This document shows positions 1 through 9,438 of a stretch of 64,000 bases of DNA, in pieces. Both the position numbers and the translations under genes were made by a program. The stretch covers positions 1-64,000 of the forward strand of contig NZ_KB849780.1 of assembly GCF_000368965.1 (NCBI RefSeq). The letters are read 5' to 3'. The notes below the pieces were generated by a model. That model made no database searches. It was given only the letters and a program-made list of their open reading frames with translations, and was not told the origin of the DNA. Every line of letters starts with the position of its first letter. Within the stretch, counting starts at the first letter, position 1. The DNA comes from Acinetobacter calcoaceticus DSM 30006 = CIP 81.8. GTDB lineage: Bacteria > Pseudomonadota > Gammaproteobacteria > Pseudomonadales > Moraxellaceae.

Positions 1-790
1 GTAGGCGGTACATTGACTGGCCTGGCTACGACTGACAACATCACCTGGACAGCAGTGTTCACACCAGATGGCACAGGCACAGCACCAAGCATTGCGGTGG
101 CTGATGGTAGCTACACAGATACTGTGGGCAACCTTGGTACAGGCGATGTGCTTGATGGTACAGACGGTTTCGTTGTAGACATTGTTCCACCAACACTTGC
201 AATTACTACTGATGATCTAGCTCTTGCAGCAGGTGAAACTGCGAATATTACCTTCACATTCAGTGAAGCAGTTGCAGGCTTTGATGCGACAGACATCGCG
301 GTAGTGGGCGGTACCTTGACTGGCCTGACTACGACGGACAACATCACCTGGACAGCGGTGTTTACACCAGATGGCACAGGCACAGCACCAAGCATTAGTG
401 TTGCTGATAATACTTACACAGACCTTGCAGGTAACTTAGGTACCGGTGATGTACTCGATGGTACAGATGGTTTCGTTGTAGACATTGTTCCACCAACACT
501 TGCAATTACGACAGATGATCTAGCTCTTGCAGCAGGTGAAGATGCCAACATTAGCTTCACATTCAGTGAGGCAGTTACAGGCTTTGATGCAAGTGACATC
601 ACACTTATTGGTGGTACATTGAGTGCGTTGGTTACAACTGACAATATCACCTGGACAGCGGTGTTCACACCGGATGGTACAGGTACAGCACCAAGCATTA
701 GTGTTGCTGATAGTACATATACAGACCTTGCTGGTAACTTGGGTACAGGCGATGTGCTTGACGGTACAGACGGCTTTATCGTTGACCTGG
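1..790 (+). repeat. 303-bp tandem Ig-domain repeat of the adhesin
   Basis: Direct DNA repeats with an exact 303-bp (101-codon) period: units begin at 1, 304 and 607, and the third is partial before the sequence diverges. The copies stay in frame and are highly similar at DNA level, as expected for repeats homogenised by recombination. The array continues leftward out of the window. Confidence 0.85.
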
Positions 791-3700
791 TTGCGCCAGT
801 GGTTGGTTTCACAGATGTAACTACTAATGATGACACGCCTCCATTGACCGGTACGATCGATGATCCTGCTGCGACTGTGGTAGTGACTGTTGATGGCGTG
901 GATTATCCAGCAACTAACAATGGCGATGGTACCTGGACGCTTGCAGACAATACCTTGCCAACACTCGCAGATGGTCCACACACAGTGAGCGTAACTGCAA
1001 TAGATGTGGCAGGTAACATATCGAATCCAGCAACTGGTACGGTAACGATTAGTTCTTCTAGTATCTTGGCCTTTGATAACACTGATACAGCCGTACTTGC
1101 TCCTCAACCATTGCTTGTACAAGATGATGCCTCTTTAGGTAGCGAAACTTACCTAGCCTTGGTTTCACTTGCTGGACTTGATTTACAGCTTGGTTCTGAA
1201 GCAATTGATTTTACAGTGGGTGCTGGTCAAGAAGGTAACGCGACATTTACTTACAGTGCTTTAATTGGAGTGGATGCATTATCTGACTACTCTCTAGTTG
1301 TTCAAAAATTTGACACAACAACAGGTCAATGGACTGCGATTTATGGTGGTGGCCAAGCGGATATTATTGATCTTACTTTACTAGGTTCAACACCTGGTGT
1401 AGTGATTGATGGTTTAGAAGAAGGTCAATACCGTGCATTCATGTCTTATAACGGTCTTCTAGGTATCGGTTTACTTGGTACCTTAACAGGTACAATGGAT
1501 GTCTATGATACGACACAAGTAGGTGGATACTACACCGAAGTTGCCGATGGTAATGTTATTACTGATATCAATACCAGTGGTGAAATAGACATCGTAACTC
1601 CTACGACTGTAGTTACAGCGGTAAATGGTCAGCCTGTTACAGCGGTAGATACAGTGATCAACGGGTTGTATGGTACTTTGGTAATTGATCCAGACGGTAC
1701 ATACACTTACACACCTAACTTAGATTCCGCTGGAGTTGGTCAAACAGATGTGTTTGTCTACACATTAACTGATCCTCTAACTGGTGATACGGCTCAAGCA
1801 AATCTCAATATTCAATTGAGCTCTGTGAAAGCGGTAGACAATGTAGTAACGGCAGAAATTAACCCAGAGCCATTGCTTGTTGCAGATGATGTAGCTCTTG
1901 GAGATGCATCTTACCTTGCAGCCGTATCGTTGGCTGGTCTGGATTTACAATTGCTTGGTAACGAGGCAATTGAATTTACTGTTGATCCAAACCGTGAAGG
2001 TACAGCAACGTTCACATTCGATGCTTTACTCACTGTCGATTTACTCAGTGATTATGCGATTGTTGTTCAGAAGTTTGATGAAGCAACAGGACAATGGGTA
2101 TCCATTGGTGGAACTAATCCAGAAGCTTCTCTCATCGATCTTTCACTCATCGGCGGTACACCAACAGCCGTGCTTGAAGGATTGGATGCTGGTCAGTACC
2201 GTGCATTTATCGGATATGAAGGTTTGCTAGGCATAGGCTTAGGCGGAACATTAACTGGTACGATGGATGTCTATAATCCATACATCGTGGCTGGTTACTC
2301 TGTTGAACCGATCTCTGGTAATGTCATCAAAGATGCAAGCCTCACTGGTGAAGTTGATGCGGCAAGCAGCAATGCTGTCATCTCTGAAGTGAATGGTATT
2401 GCTGTTGATCCAACAGCTGGTGCAACAATTGTTGGCGCATACGGTACGTTGGTGATCGATCAAGATGGTAACTACACCTATACCCCAACTGTAGATGGAG
2501 CAAACCTCGGTCAGGTAGATCAATTTACCTACACCTTGCTTGATCCTGTAACAGGTAACACTTCTGAGGCAACACTTTATGTTCGTCTCGATAGTGACAG
2601 TGTAGATATGACTTGGAACGATGCAGATCCATCTCAACCAGCTGTAATTACTAGTCCGCTTCCAGTAGATGCAATGGATAACGTTGCTTCAGCTGAAATA
2701 GACATGGTGTATCCAGTAACAACTGAGGTACTTGATAATGCGATCAGCTATAACTGGTTACTCGGTATAGGTGGAATTGTTATCGGTTCTAGAGAAGGTA
2801 CAGCGACATTTACAGTTGACCCAGGTAACCTTACTGATGCCATTATTGCAGTGAACTTCGGTTCGGTTGCAACGGTTATTGATGGTTTACATGTGGTATT
2901 AACCCGAGTAAATCCAGACGGCTCTCGTACTGTGGTTGCTGATAGTTCTGATACTGGCGTGATTGATTTGTTAGGTATCTTTGGTTCTGAAGTTCAATTT
3001 AAGATTGATAACTTAAGTGCCGGTACTTACGAGTTGTTCATGGAAAGCAACACACTTCTAACAGCTCTAGGTAGTGTTACAGCAGATATCACACTAAATC
3101 ATGGTGATATTACTCAACCGCCTGTACTGGTCGTTGACCCTGTAACTGGTAATGTACTCGCTGATGATAACTCTGCAGTTTACGGTACAAACTATGTACC
3201 AGACTACATTACGACAACTTCAGTAGTAACTACAGTTACAGCTGAAAATGGTAATACAGAGGCAGTTGTAGTAGGTACTCCTACAACGATCGTAGGTGCA
3301 TATGGCAGCTTGATTATCAATTCAGACGGCAGCTATAGCTATCAGGCAACTGCAGATATGGCGAATGTAGGTAAAGTTGATAGCTTCACTTATACAGTCA
3401 CAGATCCAGTTACTGGTAGAACTGATACAGCTACATTACATGTTCAAGTTGGTTCGCCAGATGTTGATGTAACTTGGAACACAGCAGATCCTTCGGCAGA
3501 TGCAACGCTTCCAACGCCTTCTGCAACAGCTGATACTGACGATGCAACAATCAGTATGTCACCAGTGGTAGACCCACTTGTGGATGTGGTAAGTGGTAAT
3601 GTGACCATCGGTAACTTGGTTGGTTTCCCAATTCCACTTCCTGTACTCAGCAGTACGGTAACGTCGGATCAATTTGTGATTGCTGCTAATACAGTAAGTG

Positions 3701-4701
3701 ATGTACATGTACAGTTGAACTACACTGCATCATTAAGCTTGTCTGCTTTCCCAACAACTGGATATACAATTCAGCAGTTCGTTGGTGGAACATGGGTTGA
3801 TACTGCATATTCAGGTTCATCAACCGCATTGGCAGGTGTACTCGGTGCTCCGGCATTCTCGGCAGATGTACCACATTTGACGGCAGGTACTTATCGAGTT
3901 GTATTCAGTTTATCAAGTGTGCTTTCACTAGGTGTGGTAACTCTAGACTCTGTAGTGACAACTACAGCGACTCATCTAGACCAATACACACCAGATGGTC
4001 AAACAGACTGGATTACTGGCAACGTACTTACTAATGATGTGGTAGAAGGTACTCAGCTCTATGTACTGAACTCAACAACTGGCACATATGAGCTAGCTGC
4101 TGGTCAAGGAGTGAATACAGGTGAAGGCACATTGTATCTATACAATGATGGCTCTTACTTCTACAAACCATTAGACAGTGCTGCGAATGCGACAATCGAT
4201 GTGGTTGATTACAAGTTAGTTTCGGTGATTGATGGTAGTGAATATCCTTCTTCATTGACGATTAACTTGAGTCAAGAGTTGAATAGCTTTGCAGTAAGTA
4301 CTGCGGCAAATGATACATTTGCTCTTGGTAATGGCTCTGATACCTTGATCTACAACACATTAACAGCTGCAAGTGTCACTAATGCAACTGGTGGTAACAC
4401 AACAGGTGGTGGTGTAGATATATGGACTGACTTCCATGTAGGTGATACTGCAACCGATGATCAGGCTGATAAGATTGACTTAAGTAACTTGTTAATTGGC
4501 TCTCAATCTAACTTAACAATTGGTCAATATGTGTCAGTAAGCTACGATGCTGGTACTCAAACTGCGACAATCAGCGTAGACCGTGATGGTGGAGTACTCA
4601 TCGAAGGTACTTACACTGAAACACCATTGCTTCAATTGACTAACCTCACAGGTCCAGTCACATTGAATGACTTGATCAACAATGGTCAAATCATTTTCTA
4701 A
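1..4701 (+). CDS. bap: Bap-like giant adhesin, C-terminal part (5' end outside window)
   Basis: The reading frame is open from base 1, so the start lies upstream of the window; 1566 residues are visible. First come Ig-like units repeating every 303 bp (101 residues) from bases 1, 304 and 607, each carrying a GGTL...TDNITWTAVFTPDGTGTAPSI core. A divergent Ig-like unit follows (about 790-1050). Then there are four larger degenerate modules of about 250 residues (starting near 1060, 1830, 2650 and 3530), most with a VCBS-like segment (YGTLVIDPDGTYTYTP, then FTYTL-DPVTG). The last 150 residues (NDTFALGNGSDTL, then [13 protein letters not shown]) match the C-terminal type I secretion domain that also ends the second adhesin at 36198-45527. 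Inference: a calcium-binding, cell-surface biofilm adhesin exported by a type I system, as known for Acinetobacter Bap. No secretion genes are visible here. The exact family member (Bap or a relative) cannot be fixed without the N-terminus. Confidence 0.85.
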   Translation, partial: VGGTLTGLATTDNITWTAVFTPDGTGTAPSIAVADGSYTDTVGNLGTGDVLDGTDGFVVDIVPPTLAITTDDLALAAGETANITFTFSEAVAGFDATDIAVVGGTLTGLTTTDNITWTAVFTPDGTGTAPSISVADNTYTDLAGNLGTGDVLDGTDGFVVDIVPPTLAITTDDLALAAGEDANISFTFSEAVTGFDASDITLIGGTLSALVTTDNITWTAVFTPDGTGTAPSISVADSTYTDLAGNLGTGDVLDGTDGFIVDLVAPVVGFTDVTTNDDTPPLTGTIDDPAATVVVTVDGVDYPATNNGDGTWTLADNTLPTLADGPHTVSVTAIDVAGNISNPATGTVTISSSSILAFDNTDTAVLAPQPLLVQDDASLGSETYLALVSLAGLDLQLGSEAIDFTVGAGQEGNATFTYSALIGVDALSDYSLVVQKFDTTTGQWTAIYGGGQADIIDLTLLGSTPGVVIDGLEEGQYRAFMSYNGLLGIGLLGTLTGTMDVYDTTQVGGYYTEVADGNVITDINTSGEIDIVTPTTVVTAVNGQPVTAVDTVINGLYGTLVIDPDGTYTYTPNLDSAGVGQTDVFVYTLTDPLTGDTAQANLNIQLSSVKAVDNVVTAEINPEPLLVADDVALGDASYLAAVSLAGLDLQLLGNEAIEFTVDPNREGTATFTFDALLTVDLLSDYAIVVQKFDEATGQWVSIGGTNPEASLIDLSLIGGTPTAVLEGLDAGQYRAFIGYEGLLGIGLGGTLTGTMDVYNPYIVAGYSVEPISGNVIKDASLTGEVDAASSNAVISEVNGIAVDPTAGATIVGAYGTLVIDQDGNYTYTPTVDGANLGQVDQFTYTLLDPVTGNTSEATLYVRLDSDSVDMTWNDADPSQPAVITSPLPVDAMDNVASAEIDMVYPVTTEVLDNAISYNWLLGIGGIVIGSREGTATFTVDPGNLTDAIIAVNFGSVATVIDGLHVVLTRVNPDGSRTVVADSSDTGVIDLLGIFGSEVQFKIDNLSAGTYELFMESNTLLTALGSVTADITLNHGDITQPPVLVVDPVTGNVLADDNSAVYGTNYVPDYITTTSVVTTVTAENGNTEAVVVGTPTTIVGAYGSLIINSDGSYSYQATADMANVGKVDSFTYTVTDPVTGRTDTATLHVQVGSPDVDVTWNTADPSADATLPTPSATADTDDATISMSPVVDPLVDVVSGNVTIGNLVGFPIPLPVLSSTVTSDQFVIAANTVSDVHVQLNYTASLSLSAFPTTGYTIQQFVGGTWVDTAYSGSSTALAGVLGAPAFSADVPHLTAGTYRVVFSLSSVLSLGVVTLDSVVTTTATHLDQYTPDGQTDWITGNVLTNDVVEGTQLYVLNSTTGTYELAAGQGVNTGEGTLYLYNDGSYFYKPLDSAANATIDVVDYKLVSVIDGSEYPSSLTINLSQELNSFAVSTAANDTFALGNGSDTLIYNTLTAASVTNATGGNTTGGGVDIWTDFHVGDTATDDQADKIDLSNLLIGSQSNLTIGQYVSVSYDAGTQTATISVDRDGGVLIEGTYTETPLLQLTNLTGPVTLNDLINNGQIIF

Positions 4702-4720
4702 TCTGAAAATCGACTTATAG

Positions 4721-4747
4721 AAAAAAGAGCCTTCGGGCTCTTTTTTT
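4721..4747 (+). terminator. Rho-independent terminator of the Bap-like gene
   Basis: Stem GAGCC / GGCTC with a TTCG tetraloop (4727-4740), A-run before and T7 after. It starts 20 bases past the stop codon. Confidence 0.85.
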
Positions 4748-4845
4748 ATGTTTAAACAATACGTTAACTTTGCTTTTAGAAGGGGCATGATATGATGCTT
4801 GATTAGCGCTTTATAGAACAACAAACAATTAGGGACTGAATTCGA

Positions 4846-6501
4846 GTGACGGCATTTTTAAATTTCCAAAGACAACTTAACCTTTGGTTAGAACAAGTTG
4901 TTCAGCACGTTCCGAGTCTTAAGCAGGATATTATTTTATTTTTATCTTATGGCCCTAAAGACCAAAGATGTAGCGTATGGCACAGTGAGAAGACAAATTT
5001 AGAGTCTGCTAAAAAACAATTATTAGATTTTATTAATGACCAGTTTGCACAGGCACCACTTGCTGATTATATAAAAATCGATATTGCATATAATTTAATG
5101 CAACAGGTGTGGAAAGAAGTAGAGCAGCAGGTCCACCATCAATTTCACAACAACCATTACCGTAAAGGCATTGGCTTTGATGAACTCTGTTCAGTGGCCT
5201 TTCTTGAACAAGAGATCTATGGAAAAGCAATTATTCGAGGCTTGAGCTACGATAAGCCGAACTTCTTTGATGAAACCAATCTGAATTATGCAATTAAGCA
5301 AAAATATAACGCTACAAAACCACAGATTAAACTACAAGAGTTGCAAGACATTTGGACTTTTGATACCTACGCAGGATTTTATGAAAATGGGCAATTCATT
5401 AATTTAGCGAGTCGCTATGATGTAAATGGTATTAGAGGAATTTCAAACAATAAGAAACAGCATTTTAAGCTGCTAATTGAACAAAATTCGGCATTCCTGC
5501 ATAGCCAGATTCAAGAAAATGGCAAATTTATTTATGGTTATTTTTCTGCCTATGATCGAGACATTCGTAACTATAATACGGTACGTCACTGTTCCTCGAC
5601 GTATGCCTTACTAGAAACATTTGAGGTGCAAAATAAGCCAGAATATTGGTCTAAAATTCATGCCGCGATTCACTATGCACTGACCAACTTTTATAAAGAA
5701 AAAGATTCATCAACCGCTTTTATGATTGATGGTAAAGAAGGGGAATTAGAAATTAAACTGGGTGCCAATGCGGCAGCTATTTTAATGCTAACAAAATATC
5801 AAGAAATTACCCAAAAAACTGATTATCAAAAATATGCAGAGAAACTCGCAAATGGTATTTTGAAATTAGTAGATTCAAATGGATCAACGACTCATGTATT
5901 AAATTATCCTAACTATGATTTAAAAGAAAAATTTAGGATTATTTATTATGATGGAGAAGCTGCTTTAGCTTTATTAAGGTTATACCAAATTAACCAAGAT
6001 TCTAGATTATTAGAAACAGTTAAATTAATGTTTGAATATTTTATTGAAAATAGATATGAAAAATATCATGATCATTGGTTAAGTTATTGTACCAATGAAC
6101 TCACTAAAATATGTCCTGAAGATAAATATTTTATTTTTGGTCTAAATAATTATTTAAAACATTTTATTTTTATTCGAAATCGAAAAACCACATATGCAAC
6201 TTTGTTAGAGATGTTAATGGCTGCTTATAAAATGGTGAGTCGTTTAAAAGAGCAGGGGCATACAACACTTTTTGAGCAATCTTATGTGTCTGAGCTTCAA
6301 AAGCTAATTGAGTTTAGAGCTGATTTTCAAACTACAGGTTTTTTCTATCCAGAAATGGCCATGTATATGGCACGGCCAGATAAAATTTTACATGCATTTT
6401 ATATTCGACATGACCGTTTTCGAGTAAGGATTGATGACCAAGAACATAACTTGTCTGGTTATATCGCCTATGTAAAAGATTACAAGGGTGATGAGCCATG
6501 A
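4846..6501 (+). CDS. Uncharacterised protein, probable alpha/alpha-toroid fold, paired with CapA-like protein
   Basis: 551 residues from a GTG start. No signal peptide or membrane segment is evident. The central and C-terminal parts read as a series of helical hairpins with YDGEAALALLRLYQ and GANAAAILMLTKYQE elements, which look like the alternating helices of six-hairpin (alpha/alpha-barrel) glycosidase, epimerase or lantibiotic-cyclase-like proteins. This fold guess comes from the pattern only; I do not recognise a catalytic motif. The stop codon overlaps the start of the next gene in an ATGA junction, so the two are translationally coupled and probably act together. The partner is CapA-like, so a role in making, modifying or anchoring a surface polymer is a reasonable inference. 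Alternatives are a glycoside hydrolase-like or sugar-epimerase-like enzyme. Confidence 0.7.
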   Translation: MTAFLNFQRQLNLWLEQVVQHVPSLKQDIILFLSYGPKDQRCSVWHSEKTNLESAKKQLLDFINDQFAQAPLADYIKIDIAYNLMQQVWKEVEQQVHHQFHNNHYRKGIGFDELCSVAFLEQEIYGKAIIRGLSYDKPNFFDETNLNYAIKQKYNATKPQIKLQELQDIWTFDTYAGFYENGQFINLASRYDVNGIRGISNNKKQHFKLLIEQNSAFLHSQIQENGKFIYGYFSAYDRDIRNYNTVRHCSSTYALLETFEVQNKPEYWSKIHAAIHYALTNFYKEKDSSTAFMIDGKEGELEIKLGANAAAILMLTKYQEITQKTDYQKYAEKLANGILKLVDSNGSTTHVLNYPNYDLKEKFRIIYYDGEAALALLRLYQINQDSRLLETVKLMFEYFIENRYEKYHDHWLSYCTNELTKICPEDKYFIFGLNNYLKHFIFIRNRKTTYATLLEMLMAAYKMVSRLKEQGHTTLFEQSYVSELQKLIEFRADFQTTGFFYPEMAMYMARPDKILHAFYIRHDRFRVRIDDQEHNLSGYIAYVKDYKGDEP

Positions 6502-8228
6502 AATATCAACCCGTTGAGATTAAGTTATTAGCACATGTCGACACTACAAGTTTTGATGAAACTTTATGGCAATTCGAATTTGATGATGATGTTTCAACGC
6601 TATTGCTTATTGACTATGCCCTAGAGCAATTTCAGCAAAAAAATATACAGGCTCAAGATGTCTATGTCGTGCATGAACACCTATCTGAGCAAGTAGGTCA
6701 GCACAATCTAGGCCTAAAGCCTTCTGAAAATTACACCTTTACTGAGCTATTACAGTTCTTAATTTTTACCCAAGCAGCAGATGTAAAAAATGCTTTAAGC
6801 AATATGCTTTGCGATACAAGTGAAAAAGCACATTTAATTTTGTCCGAAAGAGCTGATGTCTATTTCTTAAATTTCAAAAAAGAAAGTACACAAAACCAGT
6901 TAAAACATTTGTTTTTATTAGTCAAAAATATTTATACCTATCCAGCTGAAATCAGAAATCTGTTCTTTGTAAAGGAGCTAGATTTTAAAGGGAAGGCTTA
7001 TCATCCCCAGACGCCATTAATGGCTCAATCAGTCGTAAGGGTTTTATACCTATCTAATTCGTTTAGAAAAATTTATCTCACGTTTTTTGAAGAAAACCAG
7101 ACCATCGGTTTCTTTTCATTTTTAGATGATATACACCGGATTGAACATTTGGTTCCTTACTATCATTGCTTTCAAGAGCAGAACGTAAAACCTAAAGTTT
7201 GTTCTACTCAAAGTGGCATGATCAACATTTTGGGAGATACTTATTTTGGGGAGAACTATACAGAAAAGCGTAAATCTAAGGGCCAAAAAGATGCTCTACA
7301 ACAATATGGATACAGCTATTCATTCGAAAAAATAAAAGCCTTTTTAAGTGAAAATGACTTAAATATTGCTAACTTTGAAGCAGTATTTTCTTTAGAAGAT
7401 CAATCACCATTAGCATATAAAAAGCCGTTTATTCTTAAAGCTGAGGCTGAAAAAACATTAGCAGAATTTAATAATATTCACCTTAACCATGTTGTGTTGG
7501 CCAATAACCATCTAAAAGATTATGGCGATAGCGGATTAGCTTATACATTACAACAACTTGATCAGGCCAAAATTTCTTATATCGGTGCAGGATTGAACCA
7601 AAAAGATGCCCATAGCTATTTTGAAATCACGTTTAATAACAAGTATTACGCTATTTTTAATGGCTATTGGCACAGAGATACAGCCTATTTAGATTATGAT
7701 TTTTACGCTTTAGCGCACAAGAGTGGAGTGGCTTGTCTAAATGGAGTTTTAATTGAGCAAATAAGCCGTTATAAGTTGGCTCATCCTCACCATAAAGTCA
7801 TTGTTATTTGTCATTGGGGCGTTGATTTTAAACCTATTACAAAAGAACAAACTAAACTCGCCAATATTTTAACCCAAGCTGGGGCCGATCTTGTGATTGG
7901 ACATGGTGCGCACAATGTTCAACCTATTCAATCCATTCATCAAAAGCCTGTAGTATTTGGTATTGGCAATGCAGTTTTTAATAGTAACGGTGAGTATGCA
8001 GAGCACAATGCTCTACCATATGGATGTATAGCACGGCTAGATTTGTCAAAAGATCGCCTTCGTTTATATCCGATCTATACCAATAATTTGAAAACATTTT
8101 GGCAGCCATATCCGGTCAATGAGGAAGATTTTTCAAAGGCCAGCTGTTATATGACTTCATTACTGGCCCAAGAAAATTATAGTTTGGCTCAAGATAAATT
8201 AGGTTTTTATGTAGAGCTTGGTTTCTAA
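6498..8228 (+). CDS. CapA-family (poly-gamma-glutamate biosynthesis-like) protein
   Basis: 576 residues. An N-terminal half of about 240 residues has no motif I recognise. The C-terminal half carries the CapA/PGA_cap metallophosphatase-like fold: GDTYFGENY near residue 250, NIANFEAVFSL, then VVLANNHLKDYGDSGL, VICHWGVDF and GADLVIGHGAHNVQP, followed by FGIGNAVFNSNG. These Asp, Asn and His positions are the usual metal-binding residues of the family. CapA proteins take part in gamma-polyglutamate synthesis or export in Bacillus, but many homologues have other or unknown roles, and no PgsB/CapB-type ligase is present here. The start overlaps the stop of the upstream toroid-like gene by 4 bases. 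The N-terminal extension is specific to this protein or a narrow family. Confidence 0.8.
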   Translation: MKYQPVEIKLLAHVDTTSFDETLWQFEFDDDVSTLLLIDYALEQFQQKNIQAQDVYVVHEHLSEQVGQHNLGLKPSENYTFTELLQFLIFTQAADVKNALSNMLCDTSEKAHLILSERADVYFLNFKKESTQNQLKHLFLLVKNIYTYPAEIRNLFFVKELDFKGKAYHPQTPLMAQSVVRVLYLSNSFRKIYLTFFEENQTIGFFSFLDDIHRIEHLVPYYHCFQEQNVKPKVCSTQSGMINILGDTYFGENYTEKRKSKGQKDALQQYGYSYSFEKIKAFLSENDLNIANFEAVFSLEDQSPLAYKKPFILKAEAEKTLAEFNNIHLNHVVLANNHLKDYGDSGLAYTLQQLDQAKISYIGAGLNQKDAHSYFEITFNNKYYAIFNGYWHRDTAYLDYDFYALAHKSGVACLNGVLIEQISRYKLAHPHHKVIVICHWGVDFKPITKEQTKLANILTQAGADLVIGHGAHNVQPIQSIHQKPVVFGIGNAVFNSNGEYAEHNALPYGCIARLDLSKDRLRLYPIYTNNLKTFWQPYPVNEEDFSKASCYMTSLLAQENYSLAQDKLGFYVELGF

Positions 8229-8234
8229 AATATT

Positions 8235-8954
8235 TTAAGGATAACTTTGATAATTCGATAAAATTGTTTGAAGTTGTACAGGTGTAAAACCTAAATTCCT
8301 TAATCCACCACTACTACGTTTGCATTCAGCGCTCGCCATAATATTCGTTGGAGTCCGTTTTGTAGCATTCGGTGCGCAAACATGTTTTAGACCAAATACA
8401 TGTCCCATTTCATGAACGCTTCCTGCCTGAATATTATAATTTAAACGATTCCAGTCTAACAAAACAAAGGGTTCACCATTGTTGCGAAAAGCTCTGCTGG
8501 TAACATCTTCAAATTTCCATTTAGGTGAGTACGCATCGTAAATAAAAATAATGACTTCTTTACTTGCTGTGCGTTTTGGAAAACAGGTCTTTATGCTTGC
8601 CGGAATCGTTTCGAGGGAAATAGGGTAGGGCTGATTAATTTGCTGCTTAAGGTCACATCGTAACTGAATGAACTGTTCATATGGGATATAACGGTTTAAT
8701 TTGAACTTAAAAATTTTATTGTTTTTATCATCTACATAATATTTATTTAATATTTTAATTTCTTTTCGCATTTGTTGATAATTATCAAACTTTACAGCTT
8801 CCGGAGAATTAGTGGTAAAAACGAAAGTGACTGGAACAATAGGGCGGCCATCTATAGATACTTTAGGTACTTCTCTTGAAGGAAGAATAGGGGGGCGAGT
8901 AGTACAAGAAACACATAGCAAAGTCCCAGTCACTACCAGTATGGCTTTTTTCAT
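8235..8954 (-). CDS. Putative metzincin-type zinc metalloprotease lipoprotein
   Basis: 239 residues from the ATG at 8954, which has GAGGGAGA about 7 bases upstream; a longer TTG start at 8969 lacks this. The N-terminus (MKKAILVVTGTLLCVSC) is a lipoprotein-like signal, although the lipobox (CVSC) is imperfect at position -3. Near residue 185 is HEMGHVFGLKH, an exact HExxHxxGxxH zinc site, followed by NIMAS as a candidate Met-turn, which is the metzincin (matrixin/archaemetzincin-like) signature. Inference: a periplasmic or outer-membrane protease. It converges on the CapA-like gene with only 6 bases between stops, and no dedicated terminator is visible. The substrate is unknown. Confidence 0.72.
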   Translation of the reverse strand: MKKAILVVTGTLLCVSCTTRPPILPSREVPKVSIDGRPIVPVTFVFTTNSPEAVKFDNYQQMRKEIKILNKYYVDDKNNKIFKFKLNRYIPYEQFIQLRCDLKQQINQPYPISLETIPASIKTCFPKRTASKEVIIFIYDAYSPKWKFEDVTSRAFRNNGEPFVLLDWNRLNYNIQAGSVHEMGHVFGLKHVCAPNATKRTPTNIMASAECKRSSGGLRNLGFTPVQLQTILSNYQSYP

Positions 8955-9047
8955 GCAGATCTCCCTCAAACCTACCTTGGATTACATTTAATTTTAGTCA
9001 AATTTTTTTATATGATATGAAGAATGTCAATTTTTATGGAGTCCATT

Positions 9048-9365
9048 TTGACAACTCAGTATGAACTACATCGGCAGATTTTAGAAGTCATTGCTTTGAT
9101 TCCTTACGGAAAAGTTGCAACTTATGGGCAAGTCGCTCGTATGGCAGGTTTACCTAAACATGCGAGATTAGTTGGCTATGTCCTTAAGCATCTTGAAGCA
9201 GATCATCAAGTACCATGGTATCGCGTTATTAATTCTCAAGGCAAAATTAGCCTAAGTAAATTTAATGAAAAGGGTGAAAATGTTCAACAGTTAAAGCTAG
9301 AAGCTGAAGGCGTCTATTTGTTAAATGGCAAAGTGAACTTAAAGCAATTTGCTTGGCAGCCTTAA
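9048..9365 (+). CDS. Alkyltransferase-like (MGMT-family) protein with Trp in place of the acceptor Cys
   Basis: About 105 residues. It carries the MGMT C-terminal domain: PYGKVATYGQVARMAG, then the active-site loop as PWYRVINSQGKIS. True O6-alkylguanine transferases have PCHRV here; the alkyl-acceptor Cys is replaced by Trp, as in alkyltransferase-like (ATL/YbaZ) proteins, which bind O6-alkylguanine in DNA and pass the lesion to nucleotide-excision repair without repairing it. Start choice: ATG codons at 9024 and 9036 have no good Shine-Dalgarno, whereas TTG at 9048 has GGAG six bases upstream and gives the usual short ATL length. It is divergent from the metalloprotease gene and convergent with the universal stress gene. 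Confidence 0.85.
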   Translation: MTTQYELHRQILEVIALIPYGKVATYGQVARMAGLPKHARLVGYVLKHLEADHQVPWYRVINSQGKISLSKFNEKGENVQQLKLEAEGVYLLNGKVNLKQFAWQP

Positions 9366-9438
9366 ATTAACTTAAGGGCTATTTATTTAAAAATAATTGC
9401 CTAAATTATTAAGATCAACAAGATAGGCAATATGGAAG

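Noticed and set aside
520..1122. Long minus-strand ORF (200 residues) inside the Bap-like gene
   Set aside because: It mirrors the repeats of the plus-strand gene, is rich in Cys and Ile runs from antisense codons and matches no protein pattern.
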